A DNA stretch of 53,219 nt, taken from NCBI GenBank assembly GCA_036500145.1, contig DASYCO010000046.1, forward strand, positions 1 to 53,219, written 5' to 3'. The stretch is from CAMAVH01 sp036500145 (GTDB taxonomy: Bacteria > Pseudomonadota > Alphaproteobacteria > SMXQ01). The notes under the pieces were generated by a model that worked only from the letters and a program-made list of their open reading frames with translations, searched no databases and was not told the DNA's origin. A program made the position numbers and the translations under genes. Positions within the stretch are counted from its first letter, which is position 1, and each line of letters starts with the position of its first letter. Of the stretch, positions 7,012 through 14,531 are shown one piece after another.

Positions 7012-8496
7012 TCAGGACTTCGCCGCGAGGCCCGCCGAGGTGCCGGCGATGCGGCCGAACACGGAGCCCGAGGTAAGGCCCGAGCCGCCCGGATAGTTGA
7101 AGTAGAACAGGCCGCCGACCATCTCGCCCGCCGCATAGAGGCCGGGGATGGGCTGCATGTCCATGTTCATCACCTCGCCGTCGGTGGTGATGCGCACGCC
7201 GCCGAAGGTGAAGGTGATGCCGCAGGTGACGGCATAGGCCTCGAACGGGCCTTCTTCGATGGTATTGGCCCAGTTGCTCTTGTTGATGGCCAGGCCCTTG
7301 GTGCCGCGGCCGTCCTTGACGTTCGGGTTGAAGGTCGGGCCGGTCTGCACGGCCGCGTTGTATTCCTTCACGGTCTTGAGGAACTGCTCGGCATCGACGC
7401 CTTCAAGCTTGCCGGCCAGCTCTTCCAGCGTGTTGGCGCGCACCTTGGTGACCTGCTTGATCTTGTATTCGTCACGCAGCATCGGAATGATCTTGCTGTC
7501 GAACACCTGCCAGGCGAACTGGCCCGGCTGCTCGAGCACGACGCGGCCGTACTTCGCGTAGGTGTAGTTGCGGAAGTCGGCGCCTTCGTCGAGGAAGCGC
7601 TTGCCAGTTGCGTTGACCATGATCGACAGCGGATAGGAATATTTCTGGAACTGGTCGCCGACCGCGAGGTCGCCGAATTCCGGCGCGTTCAGCTCCCAGC
7701 CGACCGCATGGCAGCCCGACCACTGGCCGTAAGGGCTGGCGCCGATGTCGAGCGCCATCTTCAGGCCGTCGCCCTGGTTGAAGCGCGAGCCGCGCACCTT
7801 GGCCAAGTCCCAGCCGGCGCCGAGATAGCGCGTGCGCATCTCGGTATTGGCCTCGAAGCCGCCGCAGGCCAGCACGACCGACTTCGCCTTCATCTCTTCG
7901 ACCTTGCCGCCCCGCCGCACCTTCACGCCGGTCACGCGCACGCCGTCATAGATCAGCTCCAGCACGCGGGCCTCGTACATGACCTCGACGCCGTTCTTCT
8001 TGGCCGAATTGGTCCACATCTCGACCAGGCCGGGGCCGCCGCCGATGGCTTCCAGCGTCAGGCCGCCCCAGAACTTGAACTTGCCGTCGATCTTGTAGGC
8101 CTGGCGGCCGAAGATCGGCACGAAGCGGATGCCGTTCTTCTGCATCCACTTCAGGGCGTCGAAGCTCTTGGTCACCAGCAGCTCGACCAGGTTCGGGTCC
8201 GAGCGGTACTGGGTGACGCGCGCCATGTCGTCGAAGAACTGGTCCTGCGTGTAGGTGCCGAAGTCGCTGTTGGCGACTTCCGTATCCGACAGGTCGGGGA
8301 CCAGGCTGCGGATGTCGTCGACGCCGTTGTAGACGACGCGCATCGCGCCCGAGGTGAAGCGGCTGTTGCCGCCGCATTCGTCTTCCGGCGCGGCCTCGAG
8401 GATGCGCACCTTGGCGCCCTGCTCCTTGGCGGCGATCGCCGCGCAGAACGCGGCGTTGCCGCCGCCGACCACGATCACATCAAGCTGTTCCGTCAT
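7012..8496 (-). CDS. FAD-dependent tricarballylate dehydrogenase-like flavoprotein (TcuA type)
   Basis: The 494-residue protein starts with a GGGNAAFCAAIAAKE dinucleotide-binding fold. It carries the fumarate-reductase/TcuA pattern throughout: GGNSRFTSGAMR, LACGGFEANTEMR, MVNATGKRFLDEGADFRNYTYAKYG (about 290-314), GGVRITTDGEV, and PGLYAAGEMVGGLFYFNYPGGSGLTSG near the C-terminus. TcuA oxidises tricarballylate to cis-aconitate, and relatives oxidise or reduce C=C bonds in small polycarboxylates or steroids. No TcuB/TcuC partner is adjacent, so its electron acceptor is unclear; the nearby ETF is one candidate. It is translationally close to the amidase (4-base gap) and 119 bases downstream of pyrC. 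Confidence 0.88.
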   Translation of the reverse strand: MTEQLDVIVVGGGNAAFCAAIAAKEQGAKVRILEAAPEDECGGNSRFTSGAMRVVYNGVDDIRSLVPDLSDTEVANSDFGTYTQDQFFDDMARVTQYRSDPNLVELLVTKSFDALKWMQKNGIRFVPIFGRQAYKIDGKFKFWGGLTLEAIGGGPGLVEMWTNSAKKNGVEVMYEARVLELIYDGVRVTGVKVRRGGKVEEMKAKSVVLACGGFEANTEMRTRYLGAGWDLAKVRGSRFNQGDGLKMALDIGASPYGQWSGCHAVGWELNAPEFGDLAVGDQFQKYSYPLSIMVNATGKRFLDEGADFRNYTYAKYGRVVLEQPGQFAWQVFDSKIIPMLRDEYKIKQVTKVRANTLEELAGKLEGVDAEQFLKTVKEYNAAVQTGPTFNPNVKDGRGTKGLAINKSNWANTIEEGPFEAYAVTCGITFTFGGVRITTDGEVMNMDMQPIPGLYAAGEMVGGLFYFNYPGGSGLTSGSVFGRIAGTSAGLAAKS

Positions 8497-8551
8497 GCTG
8501 TCCTTCCCGTGCCGGCATTGCGCCGGCTGTTACCCCTGCCATTACGCCCAA

Positions 8552-8572
8552 GCGGCGCCGTTGCGGCGCCGC
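8552..8572. terminator. GC-rich hairpin between pyrC and the TcuA-like gene
   Basis: An 8-bp stem (GCGGCGCC at 8552-8559 with GGCGCCGC at 8565-8572) has a 5-base loop. It lies downstream of pyrC on the minus strand. No T-run follows, so it may only stabilise the RNA 3' end or attenuate weakly. Confidence 0.4.
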
Positions 8573-8615
8573 CGGTTAGTCAAATTCCTTCGCCGCCGCC
8601 CTGCTTGCAGCCGCC

Positions 8616-9701
8616 CTATTTGCAGCCGCAGGTCGCGCTGTGGACATGCGCCAGATGGCGCGCCACGACCTTCCATTCGATCTTCTCGCCGCCGCGGTAG
8701 ACCAGCGCGCGCTTTTCCGGCCCGTCGACCTTCACCTCTTCCGGCGCGACCCACTCGGAGGTCTCCAGGGTGATGGTATCCTCGTTCGGCTCCAGGCCGT
8801 AGTGCTTCGGCCCGTTCAGGCTGGTGAACATCTCGAGCTTGTCGAGCCTGCCTGCCTTGGCGAATGTCTTGGCATAGCTTTCGATGGCGACCGGCGCGTT
8901 GAACAGCCCGGCGGCGCCCGTGACAGAGAGCTTCTTCGTCACCGGATGGGGCGCCGAATCGGTGCCGAGCCAGAACTTGCCGTCGCCCGAGGTCGCGGCC
9001 TCGACCAGCGCCTTCCGGTCGTCCTCGGTCTTGATGACCGGCATGCAGTACATGTAGGGCTTCAGGCCCCAGCCGAGCCAGTCGGTGCGGTTGAGCAGCA
9101 GATGATAGGGCGTGATGGTGCCGCCAAGCTGCGGCGCGTTGGCGCGCACGAAGTCGACGCCGATGCGCGACGACACATGCTCCAGCACCACCCTCAGCTT
9201 CGGGAACGCGGCGAGCAGCGGCGTCAGGCGGCGTTCGATGAAGACGGCTTCGCGGTCGAAGATGTCGATCTCGGGATCGACTTCCTCGCCATGGATGAGC
9301 AGCGGCATGCCGATCTTCTCCATCCGCTCGAAGACCTTCCAGGCCTTGCGGATGTCGGTGACGCCGTAGGTCGAATTGGTGGTCGCATTGGCGGGGTAGA
9401 GCTTCACCGCCGTGAACACCTTGTCCGTGAAGCCGACCTCGACCTCATTGGGGTCGGTGTCGTCGGTCAGGTAGCAGGTCATCAGCGGCTTGAAGGTCGA
9501 GCCTTCCGGCAGGGCTGCGTAGATGCGCTCGCGGTAGGCTTCGGCGCCTTTCACGTCGACGACCGGCGGCAGCAGGTTCGGCATGATGATGGCGCGGCCG
9601 AAGTTGTGCGCCGTGAAGGGCAGCGACGCCTTCAGCATGGCGCCGTCGCGCACGTGGAGATGCCAGTCGTCGGGCTTGCGGATGGTGATGGACTCGGTCA
9701 T
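8616..9701 (-). CDS. pyrC: Dihydroorotase
   Basis: The 361-residue protein is a type II (E. coli-like) dihydroorotase. It has the HLH zinc motif (DDWHLHVRDG, His14 and His16), the AVKLYPANATTNS strand with the carboxylated lysine, LLIHGEEV, VLEHVSSR, and the TDSAPH metal-ligand motif (about 253-258). It interconverts carbamoyl-aspartate and dihydroorotate in either direction. It ends in an unusual Cys/His-containing tail (HVHSATCGCK). It sits 68 bases after pyrDB on the same strand without pyrB. Beside a class 1B dihydroorotate dehydrogenase it could serve orotate breakdown as well as synthesis. Confidence 0.95.
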   Translation of the reverse strand: MTESITIRKPDDWHLHVRDGAMLKASLPFTAHNFGRAIIMPNLLPPVVDVKGAEAYRERIYAALPEGSTFKPLMTCYLTDDTDPNEVEVGFTDKVFTAVKLYPANATTNSTYGVTDIRKAWKVFERMEKIGMPLLIHGEEVDPEIDIFDREAVFIERRLTPLLAAFPKLRVVLEHVSSRIGVDFVRANAPQLGGTITPYHLLLNRTDWLGWGLKPYMYCMPVIKTEDDRKALVEAATSGDGKFWLGTDSAPHPVTKKLSVTGAAGLFNAPVAIESYAKTFAKAGRLDKLEMFTSLNGPKHYGLEPNEDTITLETSEWVAPEEVKVDGPEKRALVYRGGEKIEWKVVARHLAHVHSATCGCK

Positions 9702-9738
9702 CGGAACCCGTCGTAGCTAGTGAGCAACGCAAGGACGC

Positions 9739-9760
9739 TCCCCGCGCCGAAGCGCGGGGA
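9739..9760. terminator. GC-rich hairpin between pyrDB and pyrC
   Basis: A perfect 9-bp stem (TCCCCGCGC with GCGCGGGGA) encloses a CGAA loop in the 68-base gap. There is no T-run on either strand, so it is probably a processing or attenuating structure rather than a full stop. Confidence 0.4.
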
Positions 9761-9769
9761 ACCGTCGTC

Positions 9770-10720
9770 TCAGCCGCCGATCGGCATGGTGGCGGACGTG
9801 AAGGTATCCATCAGTTTTTCTTCGATCATCGCGCCCGTCAAGTCGGAGACCTTCTTGAAGCCCTTCTTTTCGCACCAGGCGTCGACGCCGTCGATCATGG
9901 CGATCATGGCGGTCGGGTTGCGGAAGGTCATGTAGCCGACCTGCACCGCCGTCGCGCCCGCCAGCATGTACTCGATCACGTCCTCGGCCTTGACGATGCC
10001 GCCGCAGCCGATGACGGGGATCTTCACGGCCTTGGAGCACTGGTAGACCATGCGCAGGATGATCGGCTTGGTGCCCGGGCCGGAGATGCCGCCGAACTTG
10101 TTGCCGATGGCCGGCTTGAAGCTGTCGATGTTGATCTTCAGGCCGAGAATGGTGTTCGCCACCGTCAGCGCGTTGGCGCCCGCGGCTTCGGCGGCCTGCG
10201 CCACGGCGGTGACGTCGCCGGCGTTGGGCGACAGCTTGGCCCAGATCGGCAGGTCGGTCGCTTCGCGGATGCCCTTCACCACCTTGTAGGTGTGGTCTTC
10301 GTGCAGCGCGAAGTTGCCGCCGCCGGGCGCGCGCGTCGGGCAGGAGATGTTGATCTCGATGGCGGAGACGCCGGGCACGCTGACGTCGCGCGCCATGTTG
10401 GCGAAGTCTTCCGCGTCCTCGGCCGAGATGCTGGCGATCAGCGGCGGCGTGAACTCGCGGAACTCCGGAACCTGGTGCTCCTGGAAGTACTTGATGCCCT
10501 TGGTCGGCAGCCCGATCGAGTTGATCATGCCGGTCTCGAGCTCAGCGACGCGCGGCGCCGGGTTGCCGGTGCGGTATTCGCGCGACACCGTCTTGGCGAC
10601 GAGCGCGCCGAGGCGGTTGAGGTCCATCACCTTCGCCAGATCGACGGAGAACGAGCCGGAGGCGGGCATCACCGGATTGGCGAGCGTGAGCGCGCCAACC
10701 TTTACGGACATGTCGGTCAT
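9770..10720 (-). CDS. pyrDB: Dihydroorotate dehydrogenase class 1B, catalytic subunit
   Basis: The 316-residue protein has the class 1 layout. It contains NPVMPASGSFS, AKTVSREYRTGNPAPRVAE, GMINSIGLPTKG, and the NISCPTRAPGGG loop with catalytic Cys127, where class 2 has Ser. KLSPNAGDV, GLSGP-like GGISGPGTKPIILRMVY and IPVIGCGGI/AGATAVQVGYM (FMN phosphate) follow. Class 1B enzymes pair with PyrK to use NAD+. pyrK lies immediately upstream with a 2-base gap, confirming the class. This type is typical of Firmicutes and of orotate-fermenting clostridia, and is unusual in an organism that also has class 2 pyrD. I infer an accessory, possibly catabolic role on an orotate-like ring. Confidence 0.92.
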   Translation of the reverse strand: MTDMSVKVGALTLANPVMPASGSFSVDLAKVMDLNRLGALVAKTVSREYRTGNPAPRVAELETGMINSIGLPTKGIKYFQEHQVPEFREFTPPLIASISAEDAEDFANMARDVSVPGVSAIEINISCPTRAPGGGNFALHEDHTYKVVKGIREATDLPIWAKLSPNAGDVTAVAQAAEAAGANALTVANTILGLKINIDSFKPAIGNKFGGISGPGTKPIILRMVYQCSKAVKIPVIGCGGIVKAEDVIEYMLAGATAVQVGYMTFRNPTAMIAMIDGVDAWCEKKGFKKVSDLTGAMIEEKLMDTFTSATMPIGG

Positions 10721-10722
10721 GA

Positions 10723-11589
10723 TTACAGCGCCTCCTGCAGGTTGAACACGGGGCCGTCGAAGCAGACGCGACGCAAATCCTTATGGCCGTCCGCAGTCTC
10801 GAAACCGCGGATGCAGACGTAGCAAGGGCCGAGGCCGCAGGCCATGACCTGCTCCATCGCGACCTGGCCGGAAATGTCGTGCTCCTTGCCGAGCTTCTTC
10901 ATCAGGGCCTGCAGGCGCGCCGAGCCGCAGGTGAAGAAGGCATCGGCTTTTTTCTCGGCGATCAGCTGGCGCAGGACTTTTTCGACGTTCTCCACGCCGG
11001 AGGTGCCGTCGGTGTCGAGCAGCTTCACGACCGTGCCGACCTTCGAGTAGAGGTCGGCGCCCATGGCGAGCTCGGGACTGCGCGCGGAGAGCAGCGCGGT
11101 GACGCCGATGCCCCGCTCCTTGGCGAGCTGCGAGATCGGCGCGAGAGTCGCGAGGCCGACGCCACGGCCGAGCACGACGATGTTCTTCGCGCCTTCGGGA
11201 ATTTCGAACGCGCCCTTGCCGAGCGGGCCGACGACGTCGAGGTTGTCGCCCGGCTTCAGGGTCGCCATGCCGTTGGTGCCGCGGCCGACGCACTTGTAGA
11301 GGAACTCGAGCCGGCCATTGGCCTTGTCGACCTGGTAGATGCTCTGCGGGCGGCGCAGCCACAGGTCGCCGGCGTCGGGCGACGGCGGCAGGATGTTGAA
11401 GAACTGGCCCGGAACGGCCGCCAGCGTCTTCGGCGTGCCCTGGACGATCATGTGCTTGTACTCGTCGTTGACCCATTCATTGGACAAGACGGGCAGCAGC
11501 GCCTCTTCGGCTGTGATGTCGGCCCTGCTGGCACAGTAGCCGGGCTTGGCCGGGGTCGTCGGCGCCGAAGCGAAAATCGTGGCCGCCAT
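10723..11589 (-). CDS. pyrK: Dihydroorotate dehydrogenase electron transfer subunit
   Basis: The 288-residue protein is a ferredoxin-reductase-like FAD/[2Fe-2S] subunit. It has an FAD-binding barrel (PGQFFNILPP, LWLRRPQSIYQV), an NAD-binding half (VVLGRGVGLATLAPI, FFTCGSARL) and a C-terminal cluster site with Cys251, Cys256, Cys259 and Cys276 in CGLGPCYVCIRG and RVCFDGPVF. All four ligands are present. An extra N-terminal stretch of about 35 residues precedes the barrel. It starts at ATG 11589 with AGGA upstream and has its own promoter at 11631-11659. It shuttles electrons between PyrDB and NAD(H), so this is the first gene of pyrK-pyrDB-pyrC. Confidence 0.92.
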   Translation of the reverse strand: MAATIFASAPTTPAKPGYCASRADITAEEALLPVLSNEWVNDEYKHMIVQGTPKTLAAVPGQFFNILPPSPDAGDLWLRRPQSIYQVDKANGRLEFLYKCVGRGTNGMATLKPGDNLDVVGPLGKGAFEIPEGAKNIVVLGRGVGLATLAPISQLAKERGIGVTALLSARSPELAMGADLYSKVGTVVKLLDTDGTSGVENVEKVLRQLIAEKKADAFFTCGSARLQALMKKLGKEHDISGQVAMEQVMACGLGPCYVCIRGFETADGHKDLRRVCFDGPVFNLQEAL

Positions 11590-11630
11590 GCGATAACATC
11601 CTGAAAAGAGTGAACCAAAGGGGTGAAGGC

Positions 11631-11659
11631 ATTAGACCGCCCCACTGTCCTAAAATCAA
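11631..11659 (-). promoter_or_regulatory. Sigma-70-type promoter of pyrK
   Basis: On the minus strand, TTGATT (11654-11659) and TCTAAT (11631-11636) are separated by 17 bases. Transcription would begin about 35 bases before the pyrK ATG. One half of the composite repeat at 11644-11684 falls inside the spacer. Confidence 0.6.
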
Positions 11660-11684
11660 CAACTTTTCCCATTTTTTGTACAGT
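11644..11684. promoter_or_regulatory. Composite inverted-repeat operator candidate, pyrK promoter
   Basis: On the plus strand the site reads ACTGTCC (11644-11650), 27 bases, GTACAGT (11678-11684). The same design with the same 27-base spacing occurs at the ubiD promoter (14448-14488), where the order of the A/C variant is exchanged. In both, one half lies 3 bases inside the -35 box and the other lies upstream. The adjacent XRE gene is the likeliest binder, by inference. Confidence 0.55.
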
Positions 11685-11794
11685 CGGCAGAAAATAGCGC
11701 AACTGCAACAGAGTGGGATATTTTCTTTCGGACGATTCCCGTAGGGCGAAACCTGCCGGACGACGGGGCGAAACGCCCCGCTTTCACGCCGCCC

Positions 11795-12679
11795 TCAGCC
11801 CTCGTGGCGCTTTATCATCTCGCGCAGGAACTCCGCTGCCTGGACGCCCTTCAGGGCACGCTTCCACATCTGGTCCACCGCCTTGTGATGCAGGCTCAGC
11901 GCTTCCGGCGCCGAGGTGATCATGGCCACGCCGACGCGCACGTTGGGCTGCTCGCCGAGGCGGAACGGGCTCACGGTCAGCACCTGGCGGTCGGGCTGGC
12001 GGAATATCTGGAAGCCGGTGTGCGGCAGCGTGTCGGGCACGATGCCGACCTGGACGCCGATCGGCTCGTTCTCGACCACGTCGGCGAAATGCGCCACTTC
12101 GGCGCGCGCCAGCTCGCGGCGCTCGCGCTGCAGCTTCGCCGGCAGGTCGAGCCGGCCGACCAGGCCGTTGCGCAGGAAGCGGTCGACTTCCGAGGCGGCG
12201 ATCAGGTTGACGATGGCCGGCTGGCGCTTGCGGTAGCTTTCCTTGCGCTGGCGCAGGATGTCCATGATGTCGCCCACTTCGGCGATGGCGCGCGGGCGGT
12301 CCTCGAGGTTTTCCGGCGTGCTCTCTTCCAGCACCTTCTCCAGGGTGGCGACGAACTTGTCGGAAGCCAGCAGGTAGGAAATCGGGCCGGCCAGCACGAT
12401 GATGTGCTCGGCGTTCTCCTCGATCTGGCGCATGCGCTCGAAGTAGCTCACCGCCGAGGCGACGTATTCGACGCCGACGCCAAGCAGCGTCGGCACCGAG
12501 ACGTTGAGCATCTCGGCCAGCTTCTCCAGCGTGTCGATCTTGGCCAGCTCGCCCTTCTCGAAGCGGTAGAGCGCCGTGCGGGAGATGCCGATGCGGCGCG
12601 CGATTTCCTCCGCGCTCAGGCCGGAGCCGAGGCGAAAGGCCTTGAGGCGGTTGCCGATGTCGTCGAACCGGATGGCCAT
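11795..12679 (-). CDS. XRE-family transcriptional regulator with C-terminal sensor-like domain
   Basis: The 294-residue protein has an N-terminal helix-turn-helix domain of the Cro/CI type (residues about 9-65; IGNRLKAFRLGSGLSAEEIA, RIGISRTALYRFEKGE). A 220-residue C-terminal region follows with no Cupin signature that I recognise. It appears mostly alpha-helical up to residue 190, then has beta segments (GVQVGIVPDTLPHTGFQIFR, VRVGVAMITSAPEALSLHHK). Its location between the pyrK and ubiD promoters, which share a composite operator, makes it the likely local regulator. The C-terminal half may bind a pathway metabolite; this is inference. The start ATG is preceded by AAGGAG. Confidence 0.88.
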   Translation of the reverse strand: MAIRFDDIGNRLKAFRLGSGLSAEEIARRIGISRTALYRFEKGELAKIDTLEKLAEMLNVSVPTLLGVGVEYVASAVSYFERMRQIEENAEHIIVLAGPISYLLASDKFVATLEKVLEESTPENLEDRPRAIAEVGDIMDILRQRKESYRKRQPAIVNLIAASEVDRFLRNGLVGRLDLPAKLQRERRELARAEVAHFADVVENEPIGVQVGIVPDTLPHTGFQIFRQPDRQVLTVSPFRLGEQPNVRVGVAMITSAPEALSLHHKAVDQMWKRALKGVQAAEFLREMIKRHEG

Positions 12680-12703
12680 GCGCGAAACGCTCCTTATGCC
12701 GAA

Positions 12704-12741
12704 ACCGTCCCGATTGAACCGTTTTTGGGACTACGGACAAT
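12704..12741. promoter_or_regulatory. Weak operator-like repeat upstream of the XRE gene
   Basis: ACCGTCC (12704-12710) and GGACAAT (12735-12741) each differ by one base from the halves of the pyrK/ubiD repeat. They face each other with a 24-base spacer rather than 27. This is what an autoregulatory site might look like, but the match is loose. Confidence 0.3.
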
Positions 12742-12860
12742 AACCTGCATGACGGAGCCCAACAACGCGAGTTGCGAGCGATTCGCGAAGAATTTCCGTC
12801 TCAGCGGGAAAATCTCTCTGGAAAGCGGGGATAAGCAAAAAAATTGCCCAATAACGCAGC

Positions 12861-12884
12861 GGCCGGCCCTTTCGGGAGCCGGCC
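12861..12884 (-). terminator. Probable terminator of ubiD
   Basis: A 7-bp stem (GGCCGGC at 12861-12867 with GCCGGCC at 12878-12884) lies 29 bases beyond the ubiD stop. On the minus strand a T-rich run occurs about 15 bases further on (near 12838-12845), which is late for a classical intrinsic terminator. Confidence 0.45.
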
Positions 12885-12912
12885 ACGACGCTAAATCGGG
12901 TTCAAGACGCGC

Positions 12913-14367
12913 TTAGTCCTTCGGCAGGACATCCTTGAACTTGGCGAAGATGCGCTCGTCCAAGCCCTTGCTGGAGCGCACGGTGGGCGGGAACGTCGAC
13001 TTGCGCAGCCACGGAATGCAGGCGTCGATCACCACGCGCGAGTTGTACGAATTGTTGCCGGGCGGGTAGCTCATCGGATCGAGATGGGTCGACCAGCAAT
13101 TGTTGAGGATGGTGATGTCCTCCTTCGGGTCCATGCGCGTGCAGAGCGCCCACACCACTTCGTTCATCTCCGCCGGGTTCACGTCGTCGTCGACGACGAT
13201 GACGACGCGGTTGGCGTAGGCGCCCGCATGGCACTGCGAGGCGATCAGGCCGGCCTGCTTGGAATGGCCGCCGTACATCTGCTTGATCGAGACCGTCAGC
13301 CACAGGCGGCTGCCGCCCGCTTCGTGAGCCCAGACGCCGGTGACGCCGGGGATGCCCGCCGCCTCGATCTGGTGCCACACCACGCCGCAGCGATAGGTGC
13401 CGCGATAGAAGGTGTCGTCGTTCGGCGGCACCGCCGGAATGGCGCCGAGCAGGATCGGATCGTTGCGGTGGAAGAAGCTCTCGACGCGGATGACGCCTTC
13501 CTTCTGCTTGCCGCCGGCGTAGTAGCCGGTCCATTCGCCGAGCGGGCCTTCGTCGATCACGTCGCCGGGATGGATGAAGCCTTCGAAGGCGATCTCGGCA
13601 TGGGCCGGAATCGGCAGGCCGGTCTTCGGCCCGTAGATGATGTCGACAGGCTCGCCGATCAGGCCGCCAGCGGCGTCGTACTCGTTCTTGCCGTAGGGCA
13701 CTTCGAGGCCCGCGACCATGAACAGCGCCGGATGCATGCCGACGACGACGGCGATCGGAACCGGCTTGCCGGCATCGAGGTAGCGCTTCTTGATGATGTC
13801 GCCGTGCTTGCCCTTCGAGGTCATCAGGGTCGCGACCTTCTTGTCGTGGACCTGGACGCGGTAGGCGCCGTAGTTGATCCAGCCCGACTCCGGATCCTTC
13901 ATGATGACCATGCAGCCGGTGCCGATGTAGTAGCCGCCGTCGCCCTCGTGCCAGCGCGGCGTCGGGATCTTCAGCAGGTCGATGTCGTCGCCGTAGAACT
14001 CGTTCTCCATCAGCGAGCCCGTGTTCACTTCGCGCGGTGCGATCATCTTCGCGTCGCGGAAGGTGTCGCGCCAGTAGCGCACCAGGTCGATCTCGTTCGA
14101 TTCCGGCGGCAGGCCGAGGGTGCGGATGATGCGCTTGGCCGAGGTCAGCACGTTGGCGCAGACGCGAAAGCCCGGCTGGTAGCCCGGCACGTTGTCGAAC
14201 AGCAGCGTCGGGCGGCCCATCTTGCGCTGATAGACGTCGAGGACGCCGCCGATCTCCTCTTCCCGGTTGGCGCCGCTGACATGCTGCAGGTCGCCGGCAG
14301 CCTCGCATTCCGCGAGCCAGGCGCGCAGATCCTGTTTCGAGCTGTTGGTAGCCACCTTGGTCGCCAT
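12913..14367 (-). CDS. UbiD-family (prenylated-FMN) decarboxylase
   Basis: The 484-residue protein has the UbiD fold signatures: an N-terminal domain (LRAWLAECEAAGDLQHV), GRPTLLFDNVPGY, and NYGAYRVQVHDKKVATLM. It also has AEIAFEGFIHPGD and DEGPLGEWTGYYAGG (about 300-330), which hold the conserved acidic residues of the active site, and a C-terminal NSRVVIDACIPW segment. These enzymes reversibly decarboxylate aromatic or unsaturated acids using prenylated FMN made by UbiX. No ubiX is in the window. I choose ATG 14367 because AGGAAC precedes it; a longer reading adds 33 unlikely residues through the promoter. It stands alone between its own promoter and the XRE gene. The substrate is unknown. 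Confidence 0.9.
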   Translation of the reverse strand: MATKVATNSSKQDLRAWLAECEAAGDLQHVSGANREEEIGGVLDVYQRKMGRPTLLFDNVPGYQPGFRVCANVLTSAKRIIRTLGLPPESNEIDLVRYWRDTFRDAKMIAPREVNTGSLMENEFYGDDIDLLKIPTPRWHEGDGGYYIGTGCMVIMKDPESGWINYGAYRVQVHDKKVATLMTSKGKHGDIIKKRYLDAGKPVPIAVVVGMHPALFMVAGLEVPYGKNEYDAAGGLIGEPVDIIYGPKTGLPIPAHAEIAFEGFIHPGDVIDEGPLGEWTGYYAGGKQKEGVIRVESFFHRNDPILLGAIPAVPPNDDTFYRGTYRCGVVWHQIEAAGIPGVTGVWAHEAGGSRLWLTVSIKQMYGGHSKQAGLIASQCHAGAYANRVVIVVDDDVNPAEMNEVVWALCTRMDPKEDITILNNCWSTHLDPMSYPPGNNSYNSRVVIDACIPWLRKSTFPPTVRSSKGLDERIFAKFKDVLPKD

Positions 14368-14434
14368 GCTGTTCCTCGATATGTGCGGATTTCGGATGCC
14401 GGACTGCAAAGGGCCGGCTGGAAAGGCTGCGCCG

Positions 14435-14463
14435 ACGTTAAAAGCCGACTGTACAAATTTCAA
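14435..14463 (-). promoter_or_regulatory. Promoter candidate of ubiD
   Basis: On the minus strand, TTGAAA (14458-14463) is followed after 17 bases by TAACGT (14435-14440). The -10 is weak, as expected of an activated promoter. The spacer contains one half of the composite repeat, exactly as at pyrK. Confidence 0.5.
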
Positions 14464-14488
14464 CACAATTCGCGGAAAACGGGACAGT
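14448..14488. promoter_or_regulatory. Composite inverted-repeat operator candidate, ubiD promoter
   Basis: The plus strand reads ACTGTAC (14448-14454), 27 bases, GGACAGT (14482-14488). The 14-mer GCCGACTGTACAAA at 14444-14457 is found in reverse complement at 11675-11688 in front of pyrK. The right half touches the left arm of the terminator at 14487-14520, which is a caveat for that half. Confidence 0.55.
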
Positions 14489-14520
14489 CGGCGGAAGCGA
14501 TGGGAAAAGCTTCCGCCGAC
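14487..14520 (-). terminator. Terminator after the Bug gene 14532-15584
   Basis: A perfect 11-bp stem (GTCGGCGGAAG at 14487-14497 with CTTCCGCCGAC at 14510-14520) lies 11 bases past the stop. The following minus-strand bases TGTCCCGTTTTC give only a weak T-tract. Confidence 0.6.
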
Positions 14521-14531
14521 CCGTCGTCATT

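Noticed and set aside
7008..7136. Longer ATG start for the amidase
   Set aside because: It would overlap the last 125 bases of the TcuA-like gene and adds an Arg/Ala/Ser-rich stretch unlike any amidase.
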